DNA from: Halocaridina rubra
Lineage: Eukaryota; Arthropoda; Malacostraca; Decapoda; Atyidae
Assembly (NCBI GenBank): GCA_037179515.1
Contig: JAXCGZ010015134.1
Location: forward strand, 139,339-203,338
Reading direction: 5' to 3'
DNA length: 64,000 bases
The position numbers were made by a program, and so were the translations under genes. A model generated the notes under the pieces. That model saw only the letters and a program-made list of their open reading frames with translations. It did no database searches and was not told where the DNA came from. Numbering within the stretch: position 1 is the first letter of the stretch; each line of letters begins with the position of its first letter. Positions 43,395 through 56,221 of the stretch are shown here, in pieces.

Positions 43395-43891
43395 TATGAA
43401 TTTCACAAGTGGGAATTTCAGTCTATCCTATCCCCTTGGGTTTGTAAGCCATCAATACTCAGCAAGCTCACAAGTACAAAATTCAGGCTTTCCTATCCAC
43501 TTGGGTTTCTATAGAGGGTTACACTACTGTGTTAGGGAAAGGTGGAGATGGAGGTGCCCAAACACACAATCATGTGTGTTGAATGCCACCAAGTCCATGG
43601 GTATAAGGGAGGGGTACTGGAGATTTTGGAGTACCAAATGTCCTTTGTGGTACAAAGTACGCCGTATTTAGTCCGCTAAGGCAAGGTGTGGCCAGACACA
43701 ATGTGCTGTATGTATTGCTATAAAGGCCACCTACTCCAGGGAGGAAGGTGACAGGATACTGGAAATTTTGGGGTGCCAAACGTTCATTGTGGTACAAAGT
43801 ACGCCGTATTTAGTCCGTTAAGTCAAGTGATGGCCAAACACAAAGAGTTGTATCTATTCCATTAAGGCCACTTACTCTAGGGAGTCACCAC
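43395..43891 (-). repeat. Gypsy-M leader with two tandem duplications
   Basis: Between the 5' LTR and gag lie two ~140-bp tandem units (about 43,616-43,755 and 43,756-43,885), both with GTGGTACAAAGTACGCCGTA and TTTAGTCCG. A shorter ~75-bp duplication lies at about 43,405-43,505 (CACAAGTGGGAATTTCAG / CACAAGTACAAAATTCAG). The unit next to the LTR includes the primer-binding-like bases TGGTGACTCCC; the other unit has a diverged counterpart. Confidence 0.75.
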
Positions 43892-44687
43892 TGTAAAGGC
43901 CTGCCAACCTTTATTTTTAATATTAGGCTAAGAAAGAATCTTCATATACTTTATTTATTTAGCCTAACAAGTGGCTACTTAAAATTCTGACATTTCTGAA
44001 TATTCATATACGAAAGCTTGCTGTCAGCACAGATGGCAATAAAACAATAGAGGTATGTAACTGTTCATACAAATAAAATTATTTTTTAGTACTTAAACAT
44101 TTTCTAACATATGTAAAGCATATGAAAATAAAGATGGCAGTAAAATATACATAATATATAAAAGAAATTTAAATTAACAATAAAGAACATAATACAGTAC
44201 ATTATTACAGCATAGAACATTGGTTAGTGTAGTTCTCCACCCACGGGTAGGTGGAAATGGGTCATGAAGAACCCGTAGGGGATAATGACAAAGCAGTGTG
44301 GACTACTGACAAAAGTAACTAATTCAATAAACATAAAAATAAGGCAAGTCAAGCTATTTTAGAATAGTTAATACTTTTTACTGACACTGCATACTTAATA
44401 ACTCTTTTACTTAATAGATTAAATGAAGCCCTTTTAATATTTAGTAGTTTTATAGGAGGAGGATAAATAGTTGGTACATAGGGCTCTGAGTTAGAACTTC
44501 ATGCTACAATCTAAATACAAACGAACTCAAATTAATCATCATACCATTAATATTGAATTCTTAACACTATCAAAGAAATTGCAAAATAAAGCAATTTATA
44601 AGTAAACAGAGAATATTTGATGTCTACTTTGTCTTAGATATAGGTAAACAAATAGGTTTACATGTAATCAATAACTCGCCTCATTAA
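43892..44687 (-). mobile_element. Gypsy-M 5' LTR, intact (~796 bp)
   Basis: In plus-strand terms it starts TGTAAAGGCCTGCC and ends CCTCATTAA. It is the uninterrupted counterpart of the three 3' LTR pieces. In element orientation it should contain promoter and polyadenylation signals; none is assigned with confidence. Confidence 0.88.
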
Positions 44688-45489
44688 AAGTTTATGACTT
44701 AGATAGTACCTATATGACTTTCCTCATAAACTTCTAGCTTATGTTGGTTCCTTGGTTAGTCATATACAACAGTTACTATAATGCTCTCCAACCCAGTATT
44801 TATGCGAGCAACAAGAAATTCCTTGAAATCACTTTCTATAGCAAAGTTTATTCCTTCCACCTAAAAACTTTCACTTATCTTACCTCCACCAGTCCTCTCA
44901 GATCTCTCAACCCTTAGGAAAAACTGTGACACTTTATGTCCTCACTTAACTTAGTTCCTGTAACCACTTCTATAACTGCCTTATTGTTTTGAATCCTATC
45001 CTTTAATTCTTAGAATGCCTTACCAGCTACCCCATCAGCATTTGTGTACGGCAATTTTTATGAGGCTGCATCCCCTGATCTTCTAGCATAATCTTCTTCA
45101 TTTCTCCTTTGGCAGGAAGAACTCTGAAACAAACAATTTTCTTCCCTTCTTTATTGCTTCGTTCATTTAACCTTCTAGGTTTTTGCAACATGTTTTTGAG
45201 CCTTCCCATCTCTTCCTGTGTTCTTTATGGTCTAATGAACACTGTTCTGAATTCTTGAAGGTCATCTGAACGGTGTTCATTACACCATACAGAAAACAGG
45301 AAGAGATGGCAAGGATCAAAAACTTGTTCAAAATGCTAGAAGGTTAAATGAAGGAAGAAACAGAGAAGAAAAATTTTGTTTCAGAGCTCTTCCAGCCAAA
45401 AGGGAGATAAAGAAGATAATGCTAGATCAGGAGATGCAGCCTCATTAAAACTGCTGTACATAAATGCTGATGGGGGTAGCTGGTAATTG
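44688..45489 (-). mobile_element. Old LINE-A copy, 5' part with snap-back end
   Basis: Continuation of the copy at 28,453-29,022. It reads antisense through the endonuclease start and the ORF1 C-terminus to about 45,267. The orientation then flips, and 45,268-45,489 is a plus-strand copy of the same ORF1-ORF2 boundary region, reverse-complementary to 45,020-45,249 with an ~18-nt loop. Both arms share variants not seen in other copies (ATGCAGCCTCAT instead of ATGGGGCCTCAT; GGGGTAGCTGG instead of GGATTAGCTGG), so one arm was copied from the other. Confidence 0.85.
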
Positions 45490-47442
45490 ATGTTGTATGT
45501 TTGTAAATGTGTAAGCATATGTATATGTGTGTACGTATGTATGGGGTATTGGTTCAGGAGTAGAATGTTCATATCACCCTCTGAACTCCCTCTTACTTCC
45601 TTATTTGACACCGACTGCCCTTCCTGACACCAACCCTCTACTTATATTCTGTATTAGGACTGGCAAGAGTTTATTTGGATGGCTACCCCAGTGGCAATGA
45701 AAATAAGATTTGTTTCTTTAAGTAGAAAAAGGACAACTCATTCAATTAATGTCAATAATCTATACTGTAATTAAAACTGCTTTCCTTAGAGATTGAGAAG
45801 GGGAGGAAGAAGAAAAAGAAAATGAAATCTAGAAAATTTTAGATTATACAAGAAACTAAGGAATGTAAGAAGATTCTTTAGGAAAATTCAAGAATGCTTT
45901 TCGTCTTTAAAACTATAATAAATGAATCATTAGACATATCACAAAACGTGGATGTCGTTTAAGCAAACTCCAAGGAACAAAAATCTCTCTTTATTAAGAA
46001 AAGATTTTGGTTAGTGTATGCAGATGATCTTAACTGATCATCTTGACAGATAATTTAAGTTTTTCCAAAGCTAAATGCCACAAGGGAGTTATGATGAATA
46101 TCTTTATCAGTAAATGGATTATTGTGACATCAGGTGGTCATCTTGGCAGAGCATTTAGGTTTAGATTTGCCATAAGCAATAGGCCCCCGGGAATTGAAGG
46201 ATTAATTCATGAAGGTCCTTCCTCAGCAATAATGCCTACAAACTGTTGTGTTATCAGGATACAGTCCTGAATCACTGTAAAACTTACTGTTGTTTTAGTT
46301 TTGTGTAAGTTTAAGTAGCTTTTACTGGATTATTTTTTTTCATTACCCAATTCTTTTAGCTTTTATTTGGAGCTTTTCATTTATCCTGTGGAAGATTAGC
46401 TATTAGGTGATGATTTACAGTTAATATGGTATTGTCCGAACTTTCTACATTATAATGGTTCATATATTAAGTTAATATTTTGTGGTCATTAAGTGTTGTA
46501 ACCAGAGTTTTTCTGGCAATGAAATTCAATAATCTTTTTCTCTCTCAGAATTGAAGAAGATTTATGCAGCCATTTTGCCTTTAAAACGAGTAGTATGTTT
46601 AAGAAATAATATCCAGAAGGAAAATCTACTGAAATTGAGTTTTTGCCACATTTGTATATGAAGGTATATCTTGCTACAGTGCAAGAGATACGAGTTCTTT
46701 AGACTATAAAAAGACACATGTAATGTTATATAACGAACAATATGCTTCAATTTACGTGATATTAGAGTTATTGTGATCTACTCCACTCATAATTGTTATT
46801 ATTATTATTCAGTGTTACGTATTTAAATGGATAGGAATATGATTTTAATTGTGTATAAAATAGTTTCTGATAACGTATTATATATTTCACTTCGTACTGT
46901 ATGAGCTTAGTAGTTTTGGTATTTATGGATTATTCACTTGAAGATAAAATAATGAATGTGAAGCCTGAGCATTATTTTTAAATCTTTGTTCTCTTTCTTC
47001 ATTCATTATATTGGCTTAAGGACTACGTGCAGAGATTGTCCGTTTCATGACTGAAGTCACAATAGTGCTGGAATATGACTCTGAAAGACATGTACAGATT
47101 GTGTCAATTTTTCTTCTTCTGTCACACTTTCTGAATGAGCTGGATATCATTGCATAGACTGTATTTTCTCCTAAACATATCAACAATTGAGAATGAGGGG
47201 CTTGATATAGAACACACTAGAACCGTTTCTGTATCTGCTATTATTGCTGAATCAGTCATTCTTGTTACTATTGTTATTTGGGTCATTTTTGTTACTATTT
47301 CAGTGTGTTACTTTTCATAACCATAAGAAGCATTTTTGTTTTAATATACAGTATATATATTTCAATATATACATGTAACAAATCAATGATATTAACCACC
47401 AACATGGGTCCATTAAGGTCGGATGAGGATGTGCAGAAATCT
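45490..47442. other. Intergenic, downstream of PIGQ
   Basis: No gene recognised. Holds a TGTATG/TATGTGTG-rich patch at 45,490-45,545 and AT-rich sequence. The PIGQ 3' UTR must extend leftward from 47,442 into this interval; a polyadenylation site was not assigned. Confidence 0.5.
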
Positions 47443-50400
47443 TCAGAGTAAATCTTCTCCATATAAAATGCAAGATAAGAAAGATCTCCAACTGCCTGCT
47501 GGGTGAACAGGTAATACTTCAGGATTAACATATCCCAAAGTCTCATTGACTGAAAGTGGCTGCATGCAAAGGTCAAGAGTCAACATTGATGAATGGCTAG
47601 CTGTTTGTGAAGAGCCAAACAAGGATGGATTTCCTGAAAAGAAGAAATATGAAGGACACTGATTTTAATGATAGACAAAATTATAGCAAAAGTACCTCTG
47701 TAAACAATAAATATTAATATTTATCATACCAGCATTCTTCTTCATTACTGCAATTTACTCGTAAGAGTATTTCACGATAAACCTTACTCAAAAGTGCCTC
47801 TTTCAGCAGCCTTTTTACAAAACAAATGAACTCGACAAATCTTCAATAAGATAATATATGTGACAATAAAAAAAAAAGTGCTGATTCACCTTTGATTTTA
47901 CTCGAGTTGAACACATTCAGCAGAGCCAAATAAAGGGGATTAGTATTCAGGAGCCAAATTAAGAAGTTAAGCAATTGATGTACAGCACTAAGGGTCAATC
48001 TCAGCTGTGAAATAAAAAAATATAATATGAAAAAATTAATCCATATTCATTAAGAAATAAATGCCTGACACAAGTTTCTTTCAACATGATGCCAATATCT
48101 GCTGAAGCAAGCAGCAGGTTTACAATTGCATTATATAAAGTAAGGCAGTAGAGTTTCATCACACCCTGACCAGGCTCATCATTTCTTCCAGCTGTATTGC
48201 AAATCTTCTGCTCCCCTATCCCTGTTAGTCAGCATTTCTACCCCACTCCAAGCACAGAAAGTTGGGGAAGTTATACCTATTGATTCTCCCCAGCAAGGCC
48301 CTTATTAATAATCTTAGTATCTTCAAGTTATATTTCAGACACTATTTGGAAGTAATCCCTATGTAAAAGAGGTTTCGATACAAAAAGGATAAAACAAACA
48401 TCAGTTTAAATCACAATTCGTCTGAATTTCAGAATCCATACCATTTTCATGAACAGACGACTTCTGAATAAAAATATATTTGCACCTTGATATTTAAAGC
48501 CTTATAATGTTAACTCAGTGAAAATCATCTACTTGTACCAAAGGGCTCCACAATAATATAAACAAACAATCTACAATAAAAACCAAGACTTACCATCACA
48601 AAAACAAGATAATACACAGTTGTCGTCGGTAACAAGAAGATGACCAACGTGAAGACAACAGCAGTAAGAACTCTGTTTAGTGGCAAATGAACTCCAATAT
48701 CACTGTCCATTCTTCCTTTGAGAGGATTCCACTTGCGCCCACGAAATGCTCTCCACTGAGATCCCAGCAGTGATATCTGAAGCATATGAATTCTGAAAAG
48801 TTTATGAAATTTAAGTTGGTAAAACACGTTGCACAGAAGAAAATTAAAAGCAGTACTTACCCTATTAAGCATTGCAACCCTTAAATAGCATTGGAATTTC
48901 TTTAGAGCAATGTACCCAACTGAGTATAATAATGAGCATAATACCCTAGGGAACAACAACGAGAAGTAAATTTTTCTTAATAAATATTTTTACTAAGTAT
49001 ATGCTCAATTAATTATGCAACTTAGTAAATAAAGAGCAACTGATAATTATGTACAGCAAAATGAGATTGTCAAAAACGACCACTACTTCAGAAATTCGGA
49101 TCTATATAGATAATTTCATTATAATGTCCACATATATTATTTATCTGTCAATGACGAAATTAAAAATTCAATTTATCCACTATGAGCTATAAAACAAAAA
49201 ACTATCAACAAACAGAATGTTCTGGGGTCAGTTCCTGGCTGCAGTTACAACACATTTAATGAAGGTAAACAATTATATAATGAGAGAATTGAGGTAACGC
49301 AACAAGCATATGTTTGACATACCTGGCAGCGTATACATAAAAGCAGTAGAGGTGAAGAGTGGCAAGGTCAAGAAGATCAGACAATATGGCTATTTGAACT
49401 GACAATCCTAACATCCCTAACCATACCAATATCCACGAGACTCCTTTCAACAGAGGCTCAGCAAGATCTGTGAAAGACGGGTTACATACTGAGAAACATT
49501 ATAAATGCATTATTCCAAAATAAACATCTATTGAGTAAATAAAATTTTAATACTCTTACTAGCAAAACTGGATTATTTTCCCATCTGCATAAGTATTAAT
49601 AAAAAAATATAATTAGTAATACACTGGATAAATAAAGATATACAGTACTATTATAATGAAAAAAAAATTAAATAGAATTTATAAACCATCTAAACTTCTA
49701 ATTCATAACTGATTATCCCTATGAAAGAAAAAACTGAAAAAATCCTTACCTAAATACAATTTCCAGAGGTGTACATGATAAGAGAAAAAAGCTGAGAGTG
49801 CTTGAGTGAGAGGTTGATTCAATTTTAGTCCAGCCGGAGCACCACTCAACCACTCTAAAAGATCTTGTACACTGGATGATAGAGCCTGTCTCGCAAAAAT
49901 ACAAATGAACAACATTTAATGTGCTGAAAATCCAATCACTAGAGTTATAAGCTCATATACTTTAGCATAAACTAATTCAAATTCAGCTAATTGTAACAAT
50001 AAAAATTTTTGTTGGAAGGGATTGCCAGATCCCTCCTGCATCCCTTTTAGTTGCCTCTTCTGAAATTTGATAAAATAAGAATGGAAATTCATTCCCTTTC
50101 ACCAGGATAACAGAACCAACAAGAGATAATCATGTAAGTCTCACCTTCGTACAAGTGCGAAAGGAGTCATAAACGTCACTCCAGGTAGCATAGGAGCTTA
50201 TGGTATGAGCAACAGTAATACCCAAGAGGATATCAATGATAATCATGGTGGCTAAGTGTCCACTCACTATGTTATTTGTTTTCATCTGGCTATGATTATA
50301 TAGACTCCCAAAATGAGTTAGTCTTAATGTTATCTGATGAATGGCTTTGCTAATGGACTCCAATGCTTTAAATCTACACTGCATTTGTCTCATAAGGATT

Positions 50401-50927
50401 GTAACAATCCAAGTTAAAAAACCAACGATGAGGTCAATAAAAACAAATGTTCGCATTTCAGTTCTAGCCTGTGGTACTCGCTCATCTTCGCTTTCTAAAA
50501 CACTTTTGATGAAAAAAGAAAACACATTGCCTTCACACTCATCTTGCGCAACAGAATACCGGCCTTTTAGAATTTCCGATTCACATATTTCAAGACGGTC
50601 GTATACAATATGGGTTATATCGTCCAGTCTTAGCATTTTTCCCTTCATGAAGAGACAACTAACAGTAATAGAGGGTTCTGTTTTCAATTCAAGCCACACA
50701 TCCTTCTCTAACTTTCGTGATAAGTACTGATGGTTATTAGCAATGCATCCAACTAAATGTTCAGGTAATGATTTCTGAGAAAAAAGAACTATTGCAACCA
50801 TTTCTTTGTCTGTTAAAGAATCTGAAAATAGAGAATAAACAAATAACTCATTGTTAAAATTTATGTCTCCTCTGAATAACAGGTATATGACAATAGTCAG
50901 AAGAACTGTTATCAAGACAAAAAACAT
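47443..50927 (-). CDS. PIGQ: PIGQ / GPI1 homologue, GPI-GlcNAc transferase subunit Q, ~522 aa
   Basis: Six coding exons: 50,927-50,145, 49,885-49,750, 49,467-49,323, 48,792-48,594, 48,004-47,890 and 47,633-47,443 (stop). All introns are GT-AG, and phases match at every junction (0, 1, 2, 0, 1). Diagnostic blocks: LLEWLSGAPAGLKLN and FFSYHVHLWKLYL (exon 2), LLDLATLHLYCFYVYAAR (exon 3), QWRAFRGRKWNPLKGRMDS and FLLPTTTVYYLVF (exon 4), and HPAGSWRSFLSCILYGEDLL at the C-terminus. These are hallmarks of the Gpi1/PIG-Q family. PIG-Q is a multi-pass ER membrane subunit of the complex that adds GlcNAc to phosphatidylinositol, the first step of GPI-anchor synthesis. The ATG at 50,927 is the first after an in-frame TAA and begins a hydrophobic segment. 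A 5' non-coding exon is possible. No damage is seen. Confidence 0.93.
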
Positions 50928-51317
50928 CGTCAATAATATTATTACTTAATGTTAAAACTGAATAAGGATTATGGACTGAATAAGTAAGGCAAAATCTTAC
51001 CATGCACAAATGAGATTTTGCCATATAAATGACAATCTTGATAATTTTGAAGCTGTTTGGGTATGAACACGATAACCGACGATTCCAAGATCATTCTGAC
51101 GTCGCTACTATAGAGCACCCTGCAATATACATAAAAGCATTAAAACTATACTTATAGTAATTTTCATTATATTTAAAATAAAGAAATTTAACTATACTCC
51201 CTCTGAAGTTGCAAATTAAATTAGGACCATTGAAGGAAAATGGATGGAGTCAATCATTTTGCACAACTGAAAACACATTCTTAAATATAAAAAAAATTAA
51301 ACCAATATGACAAAAAG
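50928..51317. other. PIGQ upstream region
   Basis: AT-rich, no motif assigned. Holds the PIGQ 5' UTR and probably the promoter; no TATA box or initiator is claimed. Confidence 0.4.
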
Positions 51318-51680
51318 TAGTTTCTGCTACTTTGGTAAAAATCACGAATGTAAATCTATGGTTACTTATTGAAAATGGGCAAATCCAGAGAAGGGCCGAT
51401 GTTAACTCGAACGGCGCCGCCATTTCTTAGATGGGCTTTACCGCTCTATAAACAACCAAATTTACCCTATTAAACTACATAACTAACCTAGGTTAGGTTA
51501 GGATATGTTACGTACCTTAATGGGGTAAATTCGGATGTTTATAGAGCAGGGTGGCTCATTGGAGAATTGATGGTCTCTCTCCAGTGAACTTCGGCCCTTC
51601 TCTTGTTTTGCTTATACTTAATAATCAACCATAAATTTATTTTCGCGATTGTTACCAAAGCAACAGTTTTCCTGGAGTGA
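51318..51680. mobile_element. Foldback (inverted-repeat) element upstream of PIGQ
   Basis: The two halves are imperfect reverse complements meeting near 51,497. Paired words include GAGAAGGGCCGA (51,378) with TCGGCCCTTCTC (51,591), CTCTATAAACA (51,443) with TGTTTATAGAG (51,537), and CTACTTTGGTAA with TTACCAAAGCAA at the tips. Arms are about 170 bp each. The centre carries TAGGTTAGGTTAGG. No coding capacity; resembles a MITE or a decayed foldback transposon. A target duplication was not identified. Confidence 0.75.
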
Positions 51681-52877
51681 GTATTGTGAGTTTTTGACAT
51701 ATATGTCAAAGAATTACTGACTCAAGAGGCATAAGTAAGGTATGGCGGGGTGCATAAAACGAACCTTAGCGGAAGAAAATTGTCCTTATCGGGCAGTGGC
51801 ACCCAAGAAAACATTAAAATGATGAAAAGTAGCAGCTCGCGGGCAAGACAGAATATGAGAACGATAAACAATAGGCAAAGGAAAGGCTGAAAGAACAGTC
51901 AAAGATATGAAAACCTAGCAATAAAAAAATAATTAAATACCAATTACCTTTATTGATGACATATAAAGAATTTATTAATCCTATCTCGAAAGAAATAACA
52001 GTTTTCAAGAGCTGTAGTCTTGGCAGAAGCAATACTTGAAGTTTTTTAACTGCATTTTACAGGAGTTTTAAAACGTACATCAAAATAACAAGAGATCATA
52101 AATTTTGAGGTTTATATTCAGGTGTCATTAGGGAGGTGTGCCTTTACAACGGCACTTCTTTATTTTTTCTCTTCCCTTGTATATACGGTCCAGTTTTTTC
52201 TTTCTTTCTTTTTTCTTTTTAAGTACATTCCAGTCTGCTGGTATTAATCTATAAAGATTTTTCTTTTCCTTTCTTTCCAAGATATACAGATTAAGTCCTT
52301 AATTTAAATCATATTTTGCATTTCTAAATAGTAATTGACCAATGATCTTGTTCTGGTTCTCAATACAAGGCTTTTAAAGTCCTTGGTCTTGTCGTCTCTT
52401 TTCTTGATATAACGATTTATGGTACTTTTCATTTATAGGTATATTCTTTGCAAAATTTTAAGAGGAATATATAATTCTTTATTCTCCCTCTAGCAGTAAA
52501 GACATTTTGAGTTTTTATTATTTCATCCTTATCCCTATATGTGATCTTCTTCTATGGACCTTCCAATTCCTAATGTCGTAAATATTTGATATGCACACTT
52601 AGCCAGAGGAATGACTAGGTTAAAAAAAATTTAATGGTCGGTTAGATTTGATTTGATTAGGTTAATTAGAGGAATGGGTTGTGAGTTTTCTGCTCTTTGG
52701 TTTTGGGTACTTTTCTGGTTATAATTTTAGTTCTTGGCATTCTCCATTTGTCTGGTATCGCATTAAATTGCAGTATATTATTTTAGCATTTACTAAGTAC
52801 TTTTTTTCGTGTTGTGTATGCCATTGGTATATGCTGAGATTGGTTTTACGACATGGGCTCCCTTTTTTATAAGGGCT
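51681..52877. other. No gene recognised
   Basis: T-rich sequence (for example 52,195-52,220) with no protein or RNA motif. Confidence 0.45.
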
Positions 52878-53030
52878 AGGATGATGCCTTCTTGCGAAGG
52901 ACTTTGGTTTGGCAAGTGTGACCACTGCCTTAAGTAAATGACCTTTCTCACTTCAGACTCGGTGGACTGCGAATCCTCAACCTGACGACACATAGTAGTG
53001 TGCGTTACCACTCGGCCACGGTGGCCACCC
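52878..53030 (-). mobile_element. tRNA-derived SINE, copy 1
   Basis: On the minus strand: ACCGTGGCCGAGTGGTAACGC (an A-box-like pol III element), then about 30 nt later a degenerate B box (GGATTCGCAGTCC), then the family body GTCTGAAGT.AGAAAGG.CA.T, ACTTGCCAAA..CAAAGTCCTT. It shares this body with 53,438-53,610 and 60,643-60,792. Confidence 0.75.
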
Positions 53031-53437
53031 ATTTGAATACTTTTTTTTTATGATTGTGACACCAGGACGGGCCAAAAGAAAAGAAAAATAAAATCAATTT
53101 ACCCTCATCGGGCCTGGGCACGAAGAAAATATAAAGAGAAACAGAGATGGGGGGTCTTGTGGCTTGTCAGATGTGAAGGAATAATAAGACATGTGTAATG
53201 AATATCTAAAAATATTCGGTGTCGATGTCGGCAAAGAAAGAGAACTGTAACTAAAGGAAGACTTAACATCGGACTGTCCTGGACAGTCTTAAGTCCACAA
53301 GACCCTTCAGCTGTAGTATCGCAACTGCTGAACTATGCCTTTATTACAAGAATCCAGGTGACTGCCCTCCTCTGTCAGGGGTCCATATCTTACAGAATGA
53401 TCAAATAATCTTATGCACTCACTTCTTGCTCCAGATC
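53031..53437. other. Spacer between SINEs, no gene
   Basis: No coding or RNA signal. Contains a small inverted repeat GGACTGTCCTGGACAGTC at 53,273-53,290 and pyrimidine-rich patches. Confidence 0.4.
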
Positions 53438-53610
53438 CTGCCGTGGCCGAAAGGTAACGCTCGCAATTTTATATCGTCAGGTCATGGGTTCGAAGCCAGC
53501 CATGGTCTGAAGTTATAAATGACATTCACTCAGGGAAACAGTCACATTTGCCAAAACCAAAGTCCTTGGCGAGAAGTCACCGTCCTTGCACGTAGTAAAA
53601 AAAGGGAGTC
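53438..53610 (+). mobile_element. tRNA-derived SINE, copy 2
   Basis: Starts CCGTGGCCGAAAGGTAACGC (A-box-like), followed by GGTTCGAAGCC, a match to the pol III B-box consensus. The head resembles a Leu/Ser-type tRNA 5' half but does not form a full tRNA. The tail (ACTTGCCAAAACC family word) ends in an A-run at 53,598-53,605. Confidence 0.8.
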
Positions 53611-53681
53611 CGTAAAACCGATCACATTCACTCACTTTTTGCTTCTTTTCCTTAGATTTTCTTTTATATAAATTTCTTGTT

Positions 53682-55700
<2,019 letters not shown>

Positions 55701-56221
55701 TGATGAGATCCTATATTTGTTGAATTTTGGTATTTCTCCAAAGCAGTCCCGTAGATAGGTAGATGTGTCTATTTACCGCATTAATGGCTTAGCAATTAAC
55801 AGGTATTTTTGTTCCTATTTAGACAATATTTTATTTTCAGGGACGTTTTCAAGCTTTGGAAGGCGGAAAGCTTGAGAATACTTGACAAGCTTTGCTGACC
55901 TGGTAATCGAGGCTTGTAAGTTGTGTTATGTCATTTGACATGTTCTGTACTACACAAGTAAGTAAAGTAATTTGAAGCAAATTTTATTAGTATGTTATTT
56001 ATGCATAACCCAATAGATTGTAATGTTTAACAACGGCAATATCACTGGGAGTGCCCATGTGCACGTCCCCCTGTACAGTTATCTGAATTAAAAAAAGTAT
56101 AAGTTGACGGCGATATAACCCACATACTGATAAGAGGAGTGACTGAAGTCTGTCTTGACACTTGCTGAATGCGTGTCCTTAGTCGCGCCCCCCCCCCCAC
56201 TCCCCGTACATTGGGAATGGG
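55701..56221. other. No gene recognised
   Basis: No coding signal. A C-run of about 11 bases lies near 56,188-56,198, just before a LINE-A copy. Confidence 0.4.

Larger units (their letters stand above)
29023..44687 (-). mobile_element. Gypsy-M: Ty3/gypsy LTR retrotransposon carrying nested insertions
   Basis: An LTR element on the minus strand, flanked by a perfect 5-bp target duplication AAGTT (29,018-29,022 and 44,688-44,692). Its 5' LTR is 43,892-44,687; its 3' LTR is in three pieces (29,023-29,242, 36,021-36,391, 39,270-39,478) summing to about 800 bp, the same as the intact LTR. A TGG-initial primer-binding-like site (TGGTGACTCCC) starts two bases inside the 5' LTR. Without insertions the element is about 6.0 kb. 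Gag, protease, RT, RNase H and integrase follow in the Ty3/gypsy order. All are broken by stops and frameshifts. Confidence 0.9.

Noticed and set aside
50341..50730. 129-codon plus-strand open frame over PIGQ exon 1
   Set aside because: Antisense shadow of the PIGQ coding exon, with no recognisable motif.
51488..51506. Telomeric TTAGG repeat (also near 55,142 and 59,128)
   Set aside because: Only two to three units each, scattered in internal positions; too short to indicate a telomere or a telomere-targeted element.
53438..53520. Functional tRNA gene
   Set aside because: A- and B-box-like elements are present, but the acceptor and anticodon stems do not form and the same unit recurs with a common non-tRNA body, so it is a SINE.
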